Shown piece by piece: positions 54,777 to 56,734 of a DNA stretch of 56,734 nt (the stretch's first letter is position 1; each line of letters begins with the position of its first letter). The DNA is taken from assembly GCA_937912115.1 (NCBI GenBank), contig CALDOI010000306.1:1-56734 (forward strand), given 5' to 3'. The notes beneath the pieces are model-generated. The model worked only from the letters and a program-made list of their open reading frames with translations. It did no database searches and had not been told where the DNA came from. Made by a program: the position numbers and the translations under genes. This stretch comes from an uncultured Bacteroidota bacterium (GTDB taxonomy: Bacteria; Bacteroidota; Bacteroidia; Bacteroidales; F082).

Positions 54777-56734
54777 ATGTGGTACTATAACAAAACTATA
54801 ATTGTATTAACTATGATGATTTTGCCATTATGGCTTACATCACAGAGTGTTGCTCTTGTGCTTAGTGGTGGAGGGGCTAAGGCTTACTCACATATTGGTG
54901 TACTAAAGGCACTTGAAGAAAATAATATTCCAATTGATTTTGTTGTTGGAAACTCGATGGGTGCTTTAATTGGGGCGATGTACGTATCAGGATACACTCC
55001 TGATGAGATAACAATTTTGCTAACAAACCCCGATTTTTTACATTTCTCAAAGGAGAATAATGTAGTTAATTCGTGTTTCTTTCAGGTAAATGAATCTGAT
55101 GCTGCATTGGCAAGTTTTCCTTTTAATGTAGATAAAGGGTTTAATATTCAATTGCCCATTAGTGTTTACAATTTTAAAGAAATCGACTACGGTTTAATGG
55201 AGTATTTTGCAGGAGCTTCGGCTGCATCACATAATAATTTTGATAATCTAATGATTCCATTTAGATGCGTGGCTGCAGATATTGATTCGAGCAGAATAGT
55301 TGTTTTTGAAAATGGCAATCTTGCAAAGGCCGTTCGCGCATCCATTACATTCCCATTTTTTGTGCGACCAATAAAGATTGACAGTGTTGTGTATTTTGAT
55401 GGTGGTATGTATGATAATTTTCCGGTGGATGTTGCCATTAGTGAGTTTAGCCCTGATTTTATAATTGGTAGCAAAGCAGTAAATAATTATTTAGCTCCAA
55501 ACCCCGACAATGCAATTTCGTTGATGCAAAGTATGTTGATGACCAAGGCGGATTTTAAAATTGATTCAACAATTGGTGTTGTTATTGAAAGCAAATCAGG
55601 TAACGAGTCGATATTTAATTTCTCTAATGTTTACGGTTATATCGATAGTGGTTATGTGGCAACTCAAAGGATGATAAAAGTAATTAATAGCAGATTAGAT
55701 ACTAATAAAAACAGTACTACATCCAATGAAAAACGGAACAATTTTAATTCGGGAATGCCTAAAAAATCTCTGAATAATATTGGGATTTCTGGCATTAAAA
55801 CTAAGCAGAAAAAATATTTTTTAAATCTCATTGGCAATCAAAAACGCTTTGATGATACTCAGCAATTTCATAACTTTTATAACTGTTTGGCATCAAACGA
55901 AAATATCACAAATATCTATCCCGAAATAGATTATGATAGTATAGAAAAAAAATACAATTTAAATTTGGTCATAAAAAAGGCAGAGCCATTTAACTTAAAG
56001 GTTGGGGGTTATATTTCTTCTTCTGGTGTAAATGAGGGTTTTATAAATCTAGGGTATCGTTATCTTGGAAAAACAGCCAAAAACTTTAGTGTTGGGGCTT
56101 ACTTTGGTACCTTCTACAACAGTTTCTCAACCATGGGAAAAATTGAGTTTCCTAACAGGATTCCAATCTATTTAAAACTCAACTTTCTAATTTCGCGAAA
56201 AAATTATTTTAGTAACGCACGTTATTTCTTCGAGGATAATTTTCCGGCTTATATTATAAATGATGAGAATTATTTAGAATTGGCAATTGGCATCCCTGCT
56301 GGTAATTCAGGGGTAGTTGTTTCAGGTCTTAGTAATATCAATGCATATTATCAGTATTATCAGGATAACTATTTTACTAGAACCGACACTGCCGATGTTT
56401 CAAATTTTTATTTTCTAGCACCGTTTATTGAGTATGAATCAAATACACTAAACAGAAAACAATATCCAACAAAAGGTTACCACATTTATACTGGTTTTAG
56501 TTATTTCACAGGTAGCGAAAAATACACTCAAGGTTCAGGTAAATCGGCTGAAAATGAAATTACTTCAAAGCTCAACATCCATAAATTTACATTACGGTTT
56601 TTAAAATACTTTGATTTGACCTCAAATTTATCATTAGGAATGTCGAGCGAAATTGGACTATCTAATAAACCTTTATTGAATAATTATGTTTCAAGCTTAT
56701 TGCTGGCAACGCCATACGAGCCTCTTCCTGTAAT
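54777..56734 (+). CDS. patatin-like phospholipase with C-terminal beta-barrel (3' end outside window)
   Basis: 652 codons to the window edge with no stop. Signal peptide about 1-22 (MWYYNKTIIVLTMMILPLWL). Patatin domain: oxyanion GGGAKA (31-36), nucleophile Ser60 in GNSMG, catalytic Asp208 in YFDGGMYDN. After about residue 350 come POTRA-like and beta-strand stretches: KLNFLISRKNYFSNARYFF, LAPFIEYESNTLNRKQYP, TKGYHIYTGFSYFTG, typical of Omp85-type barrels. The layout fits PlpD-like (type Vd) proteins: a secreted phospholipase joined to an outer-membrane barrel. The start ATG is chosen because a signal peptide follows directly. Confidence 0.88.
   Translation, partial: MWYYNKTIIVLTMMILPLWLTSQSVALVLSGGGAKAYSHIGVLKALEENNIPIDFVVGNSMGALIGAMYVSGYTPDEITILLTNPDFLHFSKENNVVNSCFFQVNESDAALASFPFNVDKGFNIQLPISVYNFKEIDYGLMEYFAGASAASHNNFDNLMIPFRCVAADIDSSRIVVFENGNLAKAVRASITFPFFVRPIKIDSVVYFDGGMYDNFPVDVAISEFSPDFIIGSKAVNNYLAPNPDNAISLMQSMLMTKADFKIDSTIGVVIESKSGNESIFNFSNVYGYIDSGYVATQRMIKVINSRLDTNKNSTTSNEKRNNFNSGMPKKSLNNIGISGIKTKQKKYFLNLIGNQKRFDDTQQFHNFYNCLASNENITNIYPEIDYDSIEKKYNLNLVIKKAEPFNLKVGGYISSSGVNEGFINLGYRYLGKTAKNFSVGAYFGTFYNSFSTMGKIEFPNRIPIYLKLNFLISRKNYFSNARYFFEDNFPAYIINDENYLELAIGIPAGNSGVVVSGLSNINAYYQYYQDNYFTRTDTADVSNFYFLAPFIEYESNTLNRKQYPTKGYHIYTGFSYFTGSEKYTQGSGKSAENEITSKLNIHKFTLRFLKYFDLTSNLSLGMSSEIGLSNKPLLNNYVSSLLLATPYEPLPV

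Overview
The window is a chromosomal segment of a Bacteroidota bacterium, most likely an AT-rich member of the Bacteroidales/Marinilabiliales side of the phylum. The phylum call rests on sequence marks: three secreted proteins with type IX secretion (T9SS) sorting tails, an LpxC-FabZ fusion in an lpxD/lpxC-fabZ/lpxA/efp/lpxD cluster, a FloA-NfeD pair, an AmgK kinase fused to a RapZ C-terminal domain, and promoters of the Bacteroidota type (-33 TTG, about 19 nt, -7 TAnnTTTG). IorAB, a ferritin-like/rubrerythrin protein and a methionine gamma-lyase-like enzyme hint at an anaerobic or microaerobic, amino-acid-using life. No rRNA, tRNA, CRISPR array, phage or insertion sequence was seen.

Layout. 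1-1516: 3' part of a FadL-type outer-membrane protein (minus). 1.7-8 kb: small Cys-rich lipoprotein, rdgB, ddl, then a tightly packed PASTA protein / T9SS protein / rluD run. 8-12.1 kb: two paralogous secreted trypsin-fold proteases with PKD domains and T9SS tails. 12.2-16.7 kb: hldD, then a trp leader peptide (tandem Trp codons) plus terminator in front of a lone trpB, then htpG facing it. 16.8-20.7 kb: an EFR1 ferredoxin, DUF554, a tiny zinc-ribbon ORF, clpS, nfeD and floA. 20.9-25.9 kb: lipid A cluster. 25.9-31.2 kb (minus): ligase, two Wzz-like proteins and a flippase. 31.3-36.9 kb: tyrS, a SirB1-like protein, iorB/iorA, ACP phosphodiesterase.

36.9-46.6 kb (minus) is a signalling block: three large hybrid histidine kinases followed by CheR and CheB, with no receptor, CheA or CheW nearby. 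One kinase has an in-frame TAG inside its last receiver domain, and the rest of the domain stays readable after it. 46.7-51.7 kb (minus) is an AmgK-RapZ / MurU-like / AddB-like operon, probably linking cell-wall sugar recycling to glucosamine-6-phosphate sensing. 51.8-56.7 kb: ferritin-like protein, DUF134 regulator and NifX-like protein behind a promoter with a perfect palindrome in its spacer, a gamma-lyase family enzyme, and the 5' part of a patatin/beta-barrel protein running off the end.

The points most worth follow-up are the trp attenuator in front of a solitary trpB, the amber-interrupted kinase, the A10 tract at the wzz-wzz junction whose downstream frame is open right up to the tract, the AmgK-RapZ fusion, and the DUF134 promoter/operator.
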